In this document: piece after piece, positions 41,901-53,662 of the stretch
Numbering within the stretch: the stretch's first letter is position 1
Layout of the letters: each line of letters begins with the position of its first letter
Assembly (NCBI RefSeq): GCF_000090795.2
Contig: NW_003546299.1
Span: 154,188 to 216,687, forward strand
Source of the DNA: Amphimedon queenslandica
Taxonomy: Eukaryota; Porifera; Demospongiae; Haplosclerida; Niphatidae
DNA: 62,500 nt
Direction: 5' to 3'
Translations under genes and position numbers: made by a program
The notes under the pieces: model-generated
Databases searched by the model: none
What the model was told of the DNA's origin: nothing
What the model saw: only the letters and a program-made list of their open reading frames with translations

Positions 41901-42370
41901 TGGGTGATTTGACCTTTGACGCATGCTTTCCGCTGGAATAGAACCAGATTCTATTCCAGCGTCAACGTAACGTCAGGACTAGCGTAATATTGTAAATCCG
42001 CCTTCACACATGTACATGTACATATGTGTATACTACATTTAATGTATGATTATTATCATTATTATCACTATAGGGTTTATTTATGGAAGGTGCTCGCTGG
42101 GACAGAGAAGCAAAGGTGATTGGTGAATCAAAGCCAAAGTCCCTCTATGACAACCTACCCATAATCTGGTTAAAGCCTGGTGAAACACTCAAATTTAAAC
42201 TAGCTCCAACTTATGCTGCTCCAGTTTATAAGACTAGTGCTAGGAGAGGTACACTCTCAACCACTGGACACTCTACTAATTATGTACTTACCATGCAACT
42301 GCCTTCTGATAAACCAGAGAGCCACTGGATCAATAGAGGAGTAGCTATACTCTGCCAATTGGACGATTAA
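20985..42370 (+). CDS. Axonemal inner-arm dynein heavy chain, DNAH3/7/12 group
   Basis: I read about 66 exons and about 4,070 residues, close to the family's usual 4,000. The start is a five-codon exon (MEHSK, 20985-20999) spliced after 50 bp to 21050. An Arg/Gly-rich segment at 21587-21680 precedes the conserved tail ([16 protein letters not shown]). The linker is followed by six AAA modules: AAA1 P-loop GPAGTGKTET is split by the intron at 28606-28705, with Walker B CFDEFNR near 28850; AAA2 [10 protein letters not shown] near 29715; AAA3 [10 protein letters not shown] near 31304; AAA4 [10 protein letters not shown] near 33608. The stalk coils flank the microtubule-binding region at about 34977-37110. 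The C-terminus [13 protein letters not shown] and [15 protein letters not shown] fits the DNAH3/7/12 group, but I cannot choose among them. Functions in ciliary/flagellar beating. Starts 235 bp after the receptor stop. Confidence 0.88.
21838..22051 (-). repeat. Dispersed ~187-bp repeat, copy in dynein intron 3
   Basis: The unit contains TTGGGCCAAAGACT, a short TAGTACA core, AGAGAATTCTCCATTTTT, CTGATACATGTACA, TATGTTGCATAGAAAGTTTGAGC and AAATTTTTAAAGTTGCTC. The same blocks recur in the same order at 25640-26050, 32600-32790, 40015-40145 and 57710-57870, and in the opposite orientation at 50465-50830, 52440-52760 and 56340-57190. Confidence 0.8.
23710..23753. repeat. Palindromic hexamer array (CATGTA)n
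   Basis: About seven tandem CATGTA units lie in a dynein intron. Each unit is self-complementary across its ends, so the array can fold on itself. Shorter arrays occur in many dynein introns (for example 26580, 26820, 30655, 31880, 32230, 37125) and at 58190-58300. Confidence 0.9.
25640..26050 (-). repeat. Two tandem copies of the dispersed ~187-bp repeat
   Basis: The intron 25559-26169 holds two units. One has CTATAGTACAGGG at its core, the next AGGCTATAGCCT. These are the two core types of the repeat family side by side, linking the copies with the TACTATAGTA core to the array at 35560-36790. Confidence 0.75.
32600..32790 (-). repeat. Dispersed ~187-bp repeat, single copy
   Basis: The block from CTGTACTACAGTACATGG through GGGCCAAATCTCACC, AGAGAATTCTCAATTTTT, GAAAGTTTGAGCTGATTCC and GAATTTTTGAAGTT matches the family order. 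It lies within a dynein intron. Confidence 0.75.
35560..36790 (+). repeat. Seven-copy tandem array, period about 177 bp
   Basis: The block GGGGTGATTTCGGAGCCATT recurs near 35659, 35836, 36013, 36190, 36367, 36543 and 36711, a period of 176-178 bp except for the last, shortened unit. Each unit also has GGCATAACTCGAAAAATATT-like, GAATCAGCTCAAACTTTCTAC and CCATGGGCTATAGCCTTGGG blocks. The array fills almost the whole dynein intron 35554-36900. Shared blocks show that it is a diverged branch of the dispersed repeat. Confidence 0.85.
40015..40145 (-). repeat. Dispersed repeat fragment in a dynein intron
   Basis: A partial unit: CAATCAAAATTGATTTTTAT, GAATTTTTAAATTTGCTC, TTTGGGCCAAAGTCACAGGG, AGAGAAAATTCTTCATTTTT. 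It lacks the full palindromic core. Confidence 0.65.
41843..42004. repeat. MITE-like element in the last dynein intron
   Basis: AAGGCGGATTTACAATAT at 41843-41860 is perfectly complementary to ATATTGTAAATCCGCCTT at 41987-42004. Inside it, CGCTGGAATAG and CTATTCCAGCG form a second perfect hairpin with a 9-nt loop. At about 162 bp with 18-bp terminal inverted repeats and higher GC than the surrounding intron, it looks like a non-autonomous DNA transposon. No open frame lies inside. Confidence 0.8.
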
Positions 42371-42515
42371 TATCACTTAATTTACAAATTTTAAATCTTT
42401 AGAGCTATTATTGTCAATTAAAATAACTTGAATAACAAAAAAATTAAATTAAATTAATATTGTTGTACAACATACATTACACTATCACTAATTAAATCAT
42501 TAAACTAATCAATGA

Positions 42516-45500
42516 TTAATCTAAAATCTCTCTTGATAATCTTAAATATACTACAGCAGCTTCAATTTTCTCTCTAGTTGCCTCATTTCTTTTGTCTAAC
42601 ATTGACAAAATTGTAAAAACTTGTAGCCATGGTGGGCATTCTTTATATAAAAATATGAGATAGTGATTATTGATTGTAACAGATAGTCGTTGAGCAAAAT
42701 TGTTTAGCTTTTGCTTTGATTTAATATGTGGTCCAATTTTTTGAGCCCATTCTAGAAGTTTCTCTACATTTACTGGTTCTAAGAGATTTAAAGTAGACAA
42801 ACAAAATTAATATTATGTATCATTAAATGCTATAATAACAATACCTCTTCGTTCTTCCTTGTCTTTTTTCTGTAATAATAATGATAATAATTCTGTAAAA
42901 GAAAATAATAAGCTCACCTTTTCAATGAGTTCCTTCCAACATTTCCTTTGTAGATTGGTTGATATCTTGCATTCATGACACCATGATGATTCACTTTGAG
43001 GAAAAAATTCAAACACTTTCTTAGCTGAATCTATCAAATCATCTGCCTGTATTGAAGGTGGTGTGAGGCATTTTAATGCTAGCTTATAAGAAAAATCTTT
43101 TATAATATTGGTTATTTTTGACAGTGCTTCACTGCAACAGTTTAAAATATATTGAAAAACATTAAATTCTACATTTCTCCTCGATGTAGCACAAGCCACT
43201 TCAATATATGCATCATGAAATATAAAAGAAAATGTGTATTCTTGATGTTGAGTGGTTTGCAAAAATATTTTGAAGATATTTCGATGCTCTAATCCAACTT
43301 GTAAAGAAGATTTTTTAATACCAGGGCCTTGACTATGTGTTAGTAATTGTGATGCAAAAAAACACTGACAGTCACATAAATTCAACCTTGATTCATAAAC
43401 TATAAACAATGATGTATTTGTAGTAGTTGACTTTTCTAATATGTTACTACTATTTGCCAAAGGTACAAAAATGAATGGATCACTTTTCATTTTCATTGCT
43501 AAGCCAAACGAGCATAATACATCTATGATTACATTTGCTAGCTCTTTGTTGCAAATTATTTCACTTATATGCTCAATTGTATATAGTCCATTAAAATTTG
43601 CTTTCCCATCTGGTATTCTAAAGAGTAATGACAGTGTGTTGATAAACTCCACTGGACGAAGAATAATAACATTTTGCAGAGGTTTGAATGATGGAAAATA
43701 AAGGATGCTCATAAATTTAGAAAACAATTCCAAAAATTCTTTGACCTCCATTCCTTTAATTCCTAACTTCTCTGCAATATTTTTTAATTTCTCATAAGAA
43801 ATGATTATGTCTTCTGAACAGGAATGCAGTGCACTACGTAAAAATAGCCATGACAATTTGATATCTCTTCTTGAAATGCATTGTTCATTTACTTCCCTAT
43901 CCAGTTCATTCCTTAATTTTTTCATGTCATTTAATGAATATGGATCAAGAACTAATGCTGTTGCTTTGAGTGGTTGCTTATAGGTTAGATTTGTAATTGC
44001 TCCCAGAAGCATATCTTTAGCTATTTTTCGATCATTTTCGGTGTCTCTCTCAGAGCAAATAATAATGAAAATAAAGGGCGCTGCAGAAAAATGCATTTTA
44101 AGAGCATCGCGTATAATGTGTAAAACTCTTGTATTAATAGCTGCTATATCAGCACTTTTATGGCTTGGATTGGATGGTCTATTTAGCACATCATTAATTG
44201 ATAAGCATACAAAGCCCAAATTGTAGCTCAGGTGATTAAAAATACAAGTAAAAAATTTGTTGGCTCCTGCATTGGTACCGTCATCTATTATATTCACGTC
44301 AACCATTCTTGAGGATAGCATGCGTTGAAACTCATAATTACACTCAGTTAAATCTCTTTGCTTTAAACTTTTACAGACAGCATTAAAATGAGCGTCAAGA
44401 ATCGTGTCTTGAAAAATTTGATTTGCATCACCATTAAAAACAATATTTAAACTGTAGTCATAAAAATAGCTCATACTTAAGATCGCTGAACTACAAGGAT
44501 GTGCTTCTTTTAATTCTCTAGCCAGAATAAACCAAAGGTACTTATCTGAATTACGCTGCAATAGTGTTGTGTTGTAAACAGATAAGCCTTTTTCATTGTA
44601 CTCAATAGTTGATAAAGCATCAAGACCATTAGGAATAGTATATGCTGCTTCTTTCAAAAAATTATGAATTAAAATTGATTTTCTTGAGAAAGGTAGACCC
44701 AAGAAAGCAATTAGAAATAAATTGCAAGGGATGGTTTCATGTAAAATGATGTCTTTCATTTTAGTAAAAGAAATTTCAAATTGTCTAGTTTCTAAATGAA
44801 AATAATGAAAATATAATAGGCATAAAAGATTCTAATGTAATTAAAAGTCTTACTTGGTTCATTCCTTAATTGAATATCCTCTTTGAAGCCATTGGTAAGT
44901 AATAATTTACCATGCGAAACTACATTGTGAGTTGATGTGCTTTCCTGTAGCTATAAATAGATTTATGCATGGATTTTTTATTTTACCTTTTGCGATCCAA
45001 GTACTATTTGTGCATGCATAATAACATCAGGTAATTCAGGTTGGTTTCCAATCACAAATTGACTATTACTAGGTCTTCTTTTCATTGGCTGATCTCTTAC
45101 CTCCTTTATAAAAATTAACAATATCTTTAACAACATTCATGAATTACTTTTACTCATGATTATATTTAGCATCCAATGATAATAGTCTCAGTGGGGTTGT
45201 TAATCATAATCAAATTTATAGGCATGCATATCATATCAAATAAAGGTCTTCTTATAAGACTACATTCAATGTAAATCTAGATAATTAGTGACAAATGCAA
45301 TGTTTAATATGGCAATTGCAAATTAGGCAACAAAAATTAAGAATAGTAAAACTCTTACTTTTTCAAAATCAGTACAACTTTCTGATGGCATATCTGCAGT
45401 TGTTAACCAACCAAAAGTACTTATCTTTCCTTTTGTATTTTTGTTTGGTGAGGCTGACCAATCTTAACAACATTTAGATAATAATGATGTATCATTATAA

Positions 45501-48500
45501 TGATAATAGGCATGTACATCATATCAAATGAAGGTCCTCTTATAAGGTTACATGCAATTTAAATCTAGGTAACTATTAACAAATACAATGATAAATTTCA
45601 AAATGGCAATTGGTAGCACCAAGAGTACATTATGTACTCTTCGTAGCACAAATTAAGAATAGTAAAACTCTTACTTTTTCAAAATTAGTACAACTTTTTG
45701 ATGACATATCTACATGTACTTGCTTGGCAGTCGTTAAATAACCTAAATTACAATAGCGTATAAAATTTAAAATTTTGTTCACACACATGTACTTTTTCTT
45801 CCTTTTGTATTTTTGCTTGGTAAAGCTGACCAATCTTCTTTAAGTTTAGATATAACAACATTTAGATTTAATTTTTCCAAAATTTCAATAAAAATGTTGT
45901 AGTGTTTTTTAAGCTCTTGAAGGTTTCTACTTGATTGTAGTTTGGTTTTAAACTCATTCATGATTGGATCAAATTCCTTAGATTTAGCTAAGTGTTTCAA
46001 AATCATTTGATTAATGAAATAGTCTACACCATCTAAAACATATCTAAGTGAATTATCACACTTTTTTAACCTTTTTTCTATTTCCTGGAACCATAACTTC
46101 ACTTGATCCATATCGGTGGATAACTGCTGAATTGAAGATGATAGCTCTGTAATGTCAATATCACGTAAACTTATTCTTTGTTGACTAGTCAGAGGAAATA
46201 TGAGAGAATGAATAAAATCAGGAATCCAATATTCCAAATAAGAACCGTTAAAAACAAAGCTGAAGTAAATATAAAATCCTGGGACATTTAATGCAGCTTT
46301 TGCTATTAAATTGTGTTTACAACACATAAAGAGATCATATAATGAGTAGTCTTCACGACCAATTTCAGCAATAACTCTTATAGTAGCAGCTGGAGGACTG
46401 TTGAATTCACCAAATTGTACACCTTCGACATCTTTTAAATAGAATTTACCTAAATTTTGTTCACTAAAGTAACTACTTAACTTATTTTCATAATCCCGCC
46501 AATTTCTTCTCAGTACATTGTACCTACTCATGAATGTTTCAATAAGCCGTTTGATAATAAAATCAAACTTAAACCATGACAAATACTTCTGCTGCAGAAG
46601 TGTAAACAATTCTTCAATTGATTTAATGTTTTTAAATTCCTTTTTCACTGCCTGTACTAAAGTGGGATTAGAGCTATGAGGACCAAGTGAGGAAATAATG
46701 TGTTTTATTAGAAAATCAACAATTTCAGGAAAATTTGACTTTGAGCTGAAGAATTGCATCGTTTTTTGAAGAACCTCAGCAAATTCTATCTGCAGTTCAT
46801 ATATCTTGCTCAGTAATGAAAAATTTCTTTCGTCAACTTTTAAAGAAGTGACTCCAGCTGGTAGAGGATGCTCACAAGCTATTTCTTTTGCTAATGCTGA
46901 ATCACCTACTTCTTCAATGGCTACACATACCAACCTCCAACATGGAACACCATATTGCTTGTACTTGCGATCTCTTTTCAACCAATATTCAAGTACCTTT
47001 TTTATACAATAATTTGGATCATAAGATTTATTCTCTTTTAAGTGATCAATTTTTAGCTGTTCAAGGTGAAGTGATTTAGCAAATACAACCCATTTGGCAG
47101 AAATACTCTTAACTTTGTTGTATACAACATCAAAATCATTAATTCCTGTGAAGTTAAAGTGAATAGTGTTATGGACAATAAAACCCACCTAAATCTCTGT
47201 TGCTGATTCCAGCAAAAAGTAGATGGCTGGTAGCTATTGGCTATGTAAGAAATTGTATCATCAGATATACATGTTATAGATAAACTACAGATGTTGAGGG
47301 TTACTGGATATACACGAGGATGTTAGGTACATGTAGATGTATAAATAATATCAATAGTAGATCTGCTCTTGATAATATAAAATCTAGTGGTCATTATGAG
47401 ATACTGTATGTTGTTTTACAATTAACTTCAGTTGGGTAGGACTATTTGCATGGTCTGACATAATGACTGAAAGTAACTATGATCATAAACAATAAACCCC
47501 ATCATAAACATATCCCATAAGCACATCAAAAAATAAATGTGTGCTACATGTACATGTACATGGCCCATGAAGACAATAGGTGACTTTTTGAATCATAGGG
47601 TTTTGTTTTTTAATTATGATCAAAATTCGAACATATTGGTGCAAAGAACATGCATGCCAATGATTACAAGATATTATTACAAGATGATAATATGCATGAA
47701 AAATCTCTTACCTTCTCTATGAGTTGAACTTTATGATCAAAGCAGTCTAAAAAATTAACACATTATAAGATATTGATAAACAAAATTATACAGACTTGAC
47801 TTACCATTATCAGAAGTGGAGTGATGGGATTTTTCTGATGTTTTGAACTATTAAATAATAAACCAGATTAATTATAAAGTATAGTGAGCCATTTTCACAG
47901 GATTAAATTTTATGGATTAGAATAAAGGCGTCAACTGTAAAAAATTATTATTATTATAATTTTTCATGACACACATGAAACTTTAATCCCACATACATGT
48001 AAATAATTAGCTACAGCTCAGCTGTAATACCTTTTTTAAATCATAAGAATGTTTCCCATCTCCATCTATTATTTCAGCAATCCCAAGATCAGCTAACCCC
48101 ACTTTTTGTTCCTTTGACAAAGGAAATATAGACACATAAACAAAATCAGGGACCCAATACTCCAAATAAAGAGAACTAGTATAAACAAAACTGAGGTAAA
48201 GATTATGTTCAGGAACATTTAATTCTTTTGGTAATTTTTTACGAAGGAAGAAAAGATCATCTAATGTATAGCTGTCATTATCAACTCTAACAACCATTAT
48301 TTTTGTACCAGGTGGAGGGCTATTATTTTCACCGAATTGTACATCTTCAGCATCTTTTACTATGACACCACTGGTCTTGAAATAATCTTTTATTTTCCTT
48401 TCATAACGTAACCAGGTGCGCTTCAATGTCTTATTAGTGGGCAAAAATCTCTTAACAAGTAGAATAATGAGTTCGTAGTTAAACCAAGATAAATACTTTA

Positions 48501-49202
48501 GTTGCAAAATACGAAACAAATCTGAGAATGTTGTAACCTTACATTGAAGTTCTTCTATAGCTGTCTCTGCCTCTGGACTTTTTCCTCTTTGAGGTCCAAG
48601 CAGTGCAAAAATGCGACCTTCAAGGTAATCGATGACATCTGGAAGAAGAGTTTTCTTAAAAGATTCTTTTGTTTCATCAAGAGCATCTGAAAATGCAAGT
48701 TGCAGGTCAAATAGCTTGTTGACTAACTCAAAATTTCTTTCAACTGATACATAAATTTTTGAAATAACCCCTGCTCTTGCTGGTTGAGGATGCGTACGAG
48801 CTATTTTGTCTGCCAATGCTGGGTCACCTGCTTCTTTAACAGCTATGCATACCAACCTCCAAGATGGAATGCCATAATTCCTACAATCATAATTTTCCCA
48901 CTTCAACCAACGTTCAAGACTGTCCCACAGGCAATCTTCACATTTTTTACCATGATCTTTTTCTACTATGCGAATTGTATCTTGTGTAAGGTGAAGACAT
49001 TGAGTGAATTGCTTCCAGTCAGCAGAAATGCTCCTGACTTCTTTATATACAAAATAATGATCATTGATACCTAAAATAGTTATGATATTATTGTGTTTCA
49101 AACAGACTCACCTAATTGTCTGTTGGAAACTTCAGCAAAACTTGCTGAATGCGGAGGACAAGTTGGATCCAGGCTATCATTAGCACTGGCTTCCGTAGTC
49201 AT
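42516..49202 (-). CDS. Double death-domain protein with GTPase-like and COR-like modules
   Basis: Exons chain in phase: 49112-49202, 48031-49070, 47805-47847, 47712-47746, 47189-47240, 45793-47145, 45675-45742, 44987-45103, 44854-44944, 42918-44791, 42845-42869, 42516-42778 (about 1,683 residues). Two units repeat: FAEVSNRQLGIND or FAGISNRDLGIND, a death domain (SISADWKQF / SISAKWVVF ... WRLVCIAVKEAGD / WRLVCVAIEEVGD), then an unknown domain of about 240 residues with DVQFGENNSPP and LEYWVPDF. A GTPase-like module follows: LGLPFSRKS in the P-loop position (Arg replaces the usual Gly), IIDDGTNAG in the G3 position, ICSERD in the G4 position. A COR-like stretch (VIILRPVEFINTLSLLF) and a helical C-terminus end it. 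Likely a cytoplasmic apoptosis/immunity adaptor (inferred). It could instead be two or three genes; the donor at 45793 is weak. Confidence 0.6.
45205..45850 (-). repeat. Tandem duplication of an exon and its flanks
   Basis: Positions 45205-45480 and 45505-45850 align: ATCATATCAAA, AAGGTC then TCTTATAAG, AAGAATAGTAAAACTCTTAC, the FEK-encoding exon end, and CTGACCAATCTT. The 45675-45742 exon (SCTNFEK) has a copy near 45355-45410 (SCTDFEK). The second copy could be used as an extra in-phase exon, but its acceptor is poor. Confidence 0.75.
47241..47711 (-). other. Intron of the double death-domain gene, no other gene seen
   Basis: AT-rich sequence between the exons at 47712-47746 and 47189-47240. 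It holds short ACATGT runs near 47545. A 61-codon frame on the plus strand has no domain features. If the two death-domain units were separate genes, the promoter of the second would have to lie here; I see no clear promoter. Confidence 0.5.
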
Positions 49203-49431
49203 TGCACGAAATTGAGCAAGACCACTTGAGCATATAGCAGGTTAGTTTTCTTTTGCGTCGCGTTTTGTAGGGAAATTGATGTGCGCATAGATACTAGACT
49301 GTATGCGGGACTGAGGGTTGCTATGGATACTAGCGCATAAAACTGCATACGCGCGCCCTCGCTTTTCTCGTGCATGCATGCCCGGCGCCCGTGGGCGTTA
49401 ACAAGTGTGACCGTGACGTTGGTAAAATAAA
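49203..49431. promoter_or_regulatory. 229-bp CpG-rich divergent promoter (double death-domain gene / NUP85)
   Basis: The spacer is GC- and CpG-rich compared with its surroundings (GCGTCGCG, TACGCGCGCCC, CCCGGCGCCC). It holds no TATA box. It separates the two start codons, so a CpG-type bidirectional promoter is likely. Confidence 0.5.
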
Positions 49432-50087
49432 ATGGCGGATGTTGAGTATGATGAAAATGATGAAGAGAGGAGCAGTGCTAGTCGAGTTGGTGCTGGTAGT
49501 GGATATAATGGAGACGAAGAGGAGGAGGAGGCAACCAGTTCACTGACAATGAGTGAAGTGGTAAATAAATTATTAAGAAAAATATAAAAATATTTTAAAT
49601 GATAAAAATAGTACATATAAATTATTTTTAAAAATTTGATTATGTTTCTTCAGCACACTTGTGGTCGTGTTTTACTTCGTACTAATCCAAGAAACTCAAT
49701 AGCAATATTCACCGCTCCTTATGATGACCATGATGATGATCATAGCAACAGCGACAAGGAGACTGCCACTAGTACTGACCTGTATGAGGTCCAGTGGTCT
49801 GGCATTGTACTAACAACTGATTCTGTACGGAAACTCGTTAGTCAAAGCCACGCCTTCTTTATGGAGCTACAGGAGTATGCAGGGAAAGGGATGGACCCTG
49901 ATGTGTGTGTTAAATACAGTCGACTCTACAGGGTAGCTTTGTATGAGTGCACTCAAGGACTGAATTATGAGTGTGAGTTGGTTGAATTAATATAAGGGAA
50001 GATAATACATGTCTCTCATATAATTACTCCTATTTTGGACAATGTTTTATTATAATTACTAATATTAATTATATTATTTTATTATCA

Positions 50088-50122
<35 letters not shown>

Positions 50123-50349
50123 TTATTTTTCTTTTTAGGTGAGAATGTTGATTTAGAAGAGAATGAGTTACAAGACATAAAAGGTCAGCTTGAGATGTAT
50201 TCATTGCTGAATGTTCTGTGGCACTTGTGTGAGATACTGTTCATTGAGACATTGCCTGTTGGCTGCCTTATACAGCAACTGCTGGAATGGGTAAGAGAGA
50301 GAGGGGAGGGGAAAGAAGAGCTAACTTTAGGAAAGAGAGGGAAAGGAAT

Positions 50350-50380
<31 letters not shown>

Positions 50381-53300
50381 AATCAGAGTGGGAGAGTGAT
50401 TATAGCTAGGAACAGAATTTTCCACAAAGTGTGATAAGTGAGAACATTTCATGAGGTGACAAGTACTGCTTTATAGTGTGTGGCTTTTGGAATAACTTTA
50501 AAAATTCATAAAAAATCCAATTTTGATCAGAATCAACTCAAACTAGATATACAACATCAGAGCATTTATATGTATCAAAATAAATTATTAAAATGGAGGA
50601 TTCTCTTCTTGTCATTTTTGTGAAATTTGGCCCAAGACCCTGTACTACAGTACAGGGACTTTGGCCTGATTTTTTAGCAACTTTAAAAATTCATTAAAAA
50701 ATCCAGTTTTGATTGGAATCAGCTCAAAGTTGAAACACAACATAAGAACATGTATATGCATCAGAAAATTTTATAAAAATGGATAAATCTCTCCTAGTCA
50801 TTTTTGACAAAGCACCATGGATCAGGGTTTCCTACAAAGCTCTACTAATCAAGCTAAACATCATACCTCACAAGCTGACATATTATGTATGATTACATTT
50901 ATGTGATATATTAATGTTAACAGGTACGTTGGCATGATAGAGGAGACACTGATGATGTAATGAATGATGTAATGAGTGGAGTCCGTCCTGACACTCATCA
51001 AGACTACTGGAGCATCGTATACAGACTAACACTACAAGGAAGGATTGATGATGTACGGAAATTACTAACTTATTCTTCATATTGTAAGGAAAATAAAAAA
51101 GTAAGTACAATTGGTGCACTAGTATAGATACCATTATAATATATATTCCTTTCTTAGGTTTTTGATAGCATTGATGAATTATTACGTAAAGTCCCAATGA
51201 TAAAGTATTATTGCTATAATATTATTATTGTTATGAGTAGTAATGTTGTAGGTCAGTGATAGGTCACTCCAGGACTGAGCTGATGGGTCTTTGGTTTGTA
51301 TGGAATCAGGAGTGCAAGAGGAGGAGAGACAGACAGGACTTTGTTGGCTGTCCACAATTGAATCTACTGTGTGGAGTATGTCACATAGTAGTCTGTACTG
51401 TTATATTAAATTGTTTTCTTCTCTCCTTTAGTTATTGTGTGGTGATAAAAGCTGCTTCAGTCGACCAGAGTAGGTTTAGATTATAATTTAATTTAGTTTT
51501 TTTTTTCATTTTTTTTATTTAACAGAGTCATTGATTGTTGCAAGATGTGGTATGATATGTTAGTTGGTAGACTCCTCTACACTTCTCCACTCATTCTCAG
51601 CACTGATTATGACCTACACGTCATTGCTAAGGTAATGGGAACAACAGAGACAGAACCACCTCTCCTTCCCTCCCTCCCTCTCTCTCTCTCTCTCTCTCCC
51701 TCTCTCTCCTCTAGGATTGTCTTAAACTCTATTGCGATCACAAAGGAACAGCTCCATATTATTTTGACACCTTTATATTGTCAGCTCTTGAGAATAAAGT
51801 GATTGATGTAATAAAAATGGTTAGGTAAGCTGTTAGAGTATATTTTTTAAAATGCTTTAAATGTCACAATGTACAATGTATTTATTATTATTTTCACTAG
51901 TTCTAAATTGAGTAATTGGTGGTTTGTCAGTCACATGACTAACTTGTTGCATCATCGGGGATCACTAGTGACATCACAATTAGAGTGAGTCTAGTTGTGG
52001 GTGTGTCTTCATTAAATGGGTGTGGTTTTAATAGGTACGGCAGTCAATTGAGCGAATTCCTATTAATAGAATATGCAACGGCACTCTTTGTACATCCAAG
52101 GTAAGAATTTGATTTTTGTGCAAAGGAATAATATTTTATGGAAACTTTCTTATAATTATTATAGTCACTATTGAAAATGCTAAAATCTATTAATTCACTG
52201 TATTTTTCTTTTAATTGTTTTAGTTTGTGGGAAGTTGCTATTAGTTATTTAAGCTATTGTCCAACACAAGGAAGGTACAAATGCTTATTAACGATCGTCA
52301 GAATATTAATTTAATTTTTATTAAAGACATTTTATGTGTTCGCTGGTTGAGAGAGTTCCACTGACCACCTCAACTAAAGCTCTTAAACTGATAAGACTCT
52401 GTCAACGCTATGAAATGACAGAAGAAGGTTGGATCACTTGACGGCAGGGTTTCCCACAAAGCATGCTTAGTCAGCTAAAAATAGTACATGTACATGGCTT
52501 TGGGGCAACTTTTAAAAATTCGTAAAAATCCAATTTTGATTGGAATCAGCTTAAACTTGGTACGCAACATAAGTACATGTATATGTGTCAGAAAAAATTA
52601 TAAAAATGAAGAATTCTCTCCTAGCCATTTATGGCGAAATTTGACCAATGTCCCTGTGCTATAGTACAGGGACTTTTGCACAAATTTTGAGCAACTTTCA
52701 AATCTACTGACAAGAACCTGCATGAGCACTATGTCAAAATCCTGTGGGGAACCCTGCATTACAGCTCACATGAGCAATGCTTATCATGCATGTATTTTAT
52801 ATTATAGCCCAGAGTATCTGCCGTGTACTAGCGAGAAGGTGCTATGGTGATGGTAGGATGGGATCAGCTCTCACCTGGTGCATCAAAGGACAGGATGCTA
52901 CCTTTGCTGCCTTCCTAGCTGAGAAGTAAGGAAAGGGAAGGACTGCCAGAGAATCCTTTGCTTTGTGTCTCTCTAGGTATTTTGATTTCTATGAGAGTAT
53001 CGGTGAATTTGGTGACCTCAGTATTCTTGATTATCTTGGTGATGCTGTCCTCCTCAGCAACAGGCTTGCCTTCTTAAGTAAATACAACCTAATAATCATA
53101 ATTACTATTACTAATATTATTCTCTTTACTAGGTAAGTATAGAGATTTTCACAAACAATACAGTTTTGGTAATTACGAGGCAGCTGGACAGTTACTAGTC
53201 AGCCTTCTAACATCAGGAATCACTCTTAAAAAGTATCAGTATCATTTCACAAGTGCTCTCTATTTCTCTTCTCTAGATATTGGTTGACTCTATTGACTGA

Positions 53301-53662
53301 TTCTATTCCATTACTCCAAATACCTGACAAGGTCAGTTTGTCTATTAACTGTATTCCCTATCCTTTCCATTGTCATTATAGTGTGTATTCAGTTCAGCTG
53401 ATACATATGAATTACTTCACATACTACAAGAGATTGACAACACCTCTTCATACTCTGATCAAAAAGACATGATAACGTCACAAGTAATTAAACCATTTAT
53501 GATCTTAAATTATATATTTTACTGCTGTACAGTCCAGTACTAATGTAAAATATTCCTTTTCTTTTAAAGGATGAGTTCAGTATCAACAAGATATCATTAC
53601 TAAGATTAGCACTAGTGAGGAATCTACAATCATCCCTTGTCCTCAGAGAAAGAAAGCATTAA
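49432..53662 (+). CDS. NUP85: Nucleoporin Nup85
   Basis: A multi-exon gene beginning 49432-49560, 49654-49972, 50139-50290 and ending with LVLRERKH and TAA at 53660-53662. Nup85 is an alpha-helical scaffold of the Y-shaped (Nup107-160) complex of the nuclear pore. Recognisable stretches follow the family order: CGRVLLRTNPRNSIAIF, VQWSGIVLTTDSVRKLVSQS, RPDTHQDYWSIVYRLTLQGR, LLTYSSYC, HVIAKDCLKLYCDHKG, VWHMTNLLHH-like FVSHMTNLLHHRG, SLWEVAISYLSYCP, ICRVLARRCY and SALTWCIKGQD. The N-terminus is acidic and low in complexity (GDEEEEEATSS). Introns are short; those near 50465-50830 and 52440-52760 hold dispersed repeats and another, near 50090-50135, a TTA microsatellite. Confidence 0.85.
50465..50830 (+). 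repeat. Two copies of the dispersed ~187-bp repeat (NUP85 intron)
   Basis: Blocks TTTTGATCAGAATCAACTC, CAACATCAGAGCATTTATAT, TCAAAATAAATTATTAAAAT, then ACCCTGTACTACAGTACAGG and TTTTTTAGCAACTTTAAAAA repeat about 190 bp apart. Orientation is opposite to most copies in the dynein gene. Confidence 0.8.
52440..52760 (+). repeat. Dispersed ~187-bp repeat (NUP85 intron)
   Basis: Contains CCAATTTTGATTGGAATCAG, ACGCAACATAAGTACATG, GAAGAATTCTCTCCTAGCC, and TGTCCCTGTGCTATAGTACA followed by GGGAC. The core here is one mismatch away from the 20-bp palindrome. Confidence 0.78.

Noticed and set aside
42813..44759. Treating the 648-codon frame as a complete single-exon gene
   Set aside because: The 3' end runs past a good donor (AAAAG followed by GTGAGC at 42917) and the 5' end past a good acceptor at 44792; neighbouring exons continue in phase.
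42918..44791. NACHT/NLR-type ATPase
   Set aside because: No Walker B with clustered acidic residues and no leucine-rich repeats; the order of motifs fits a small-GTPase fold with a COR-like follow-on better.
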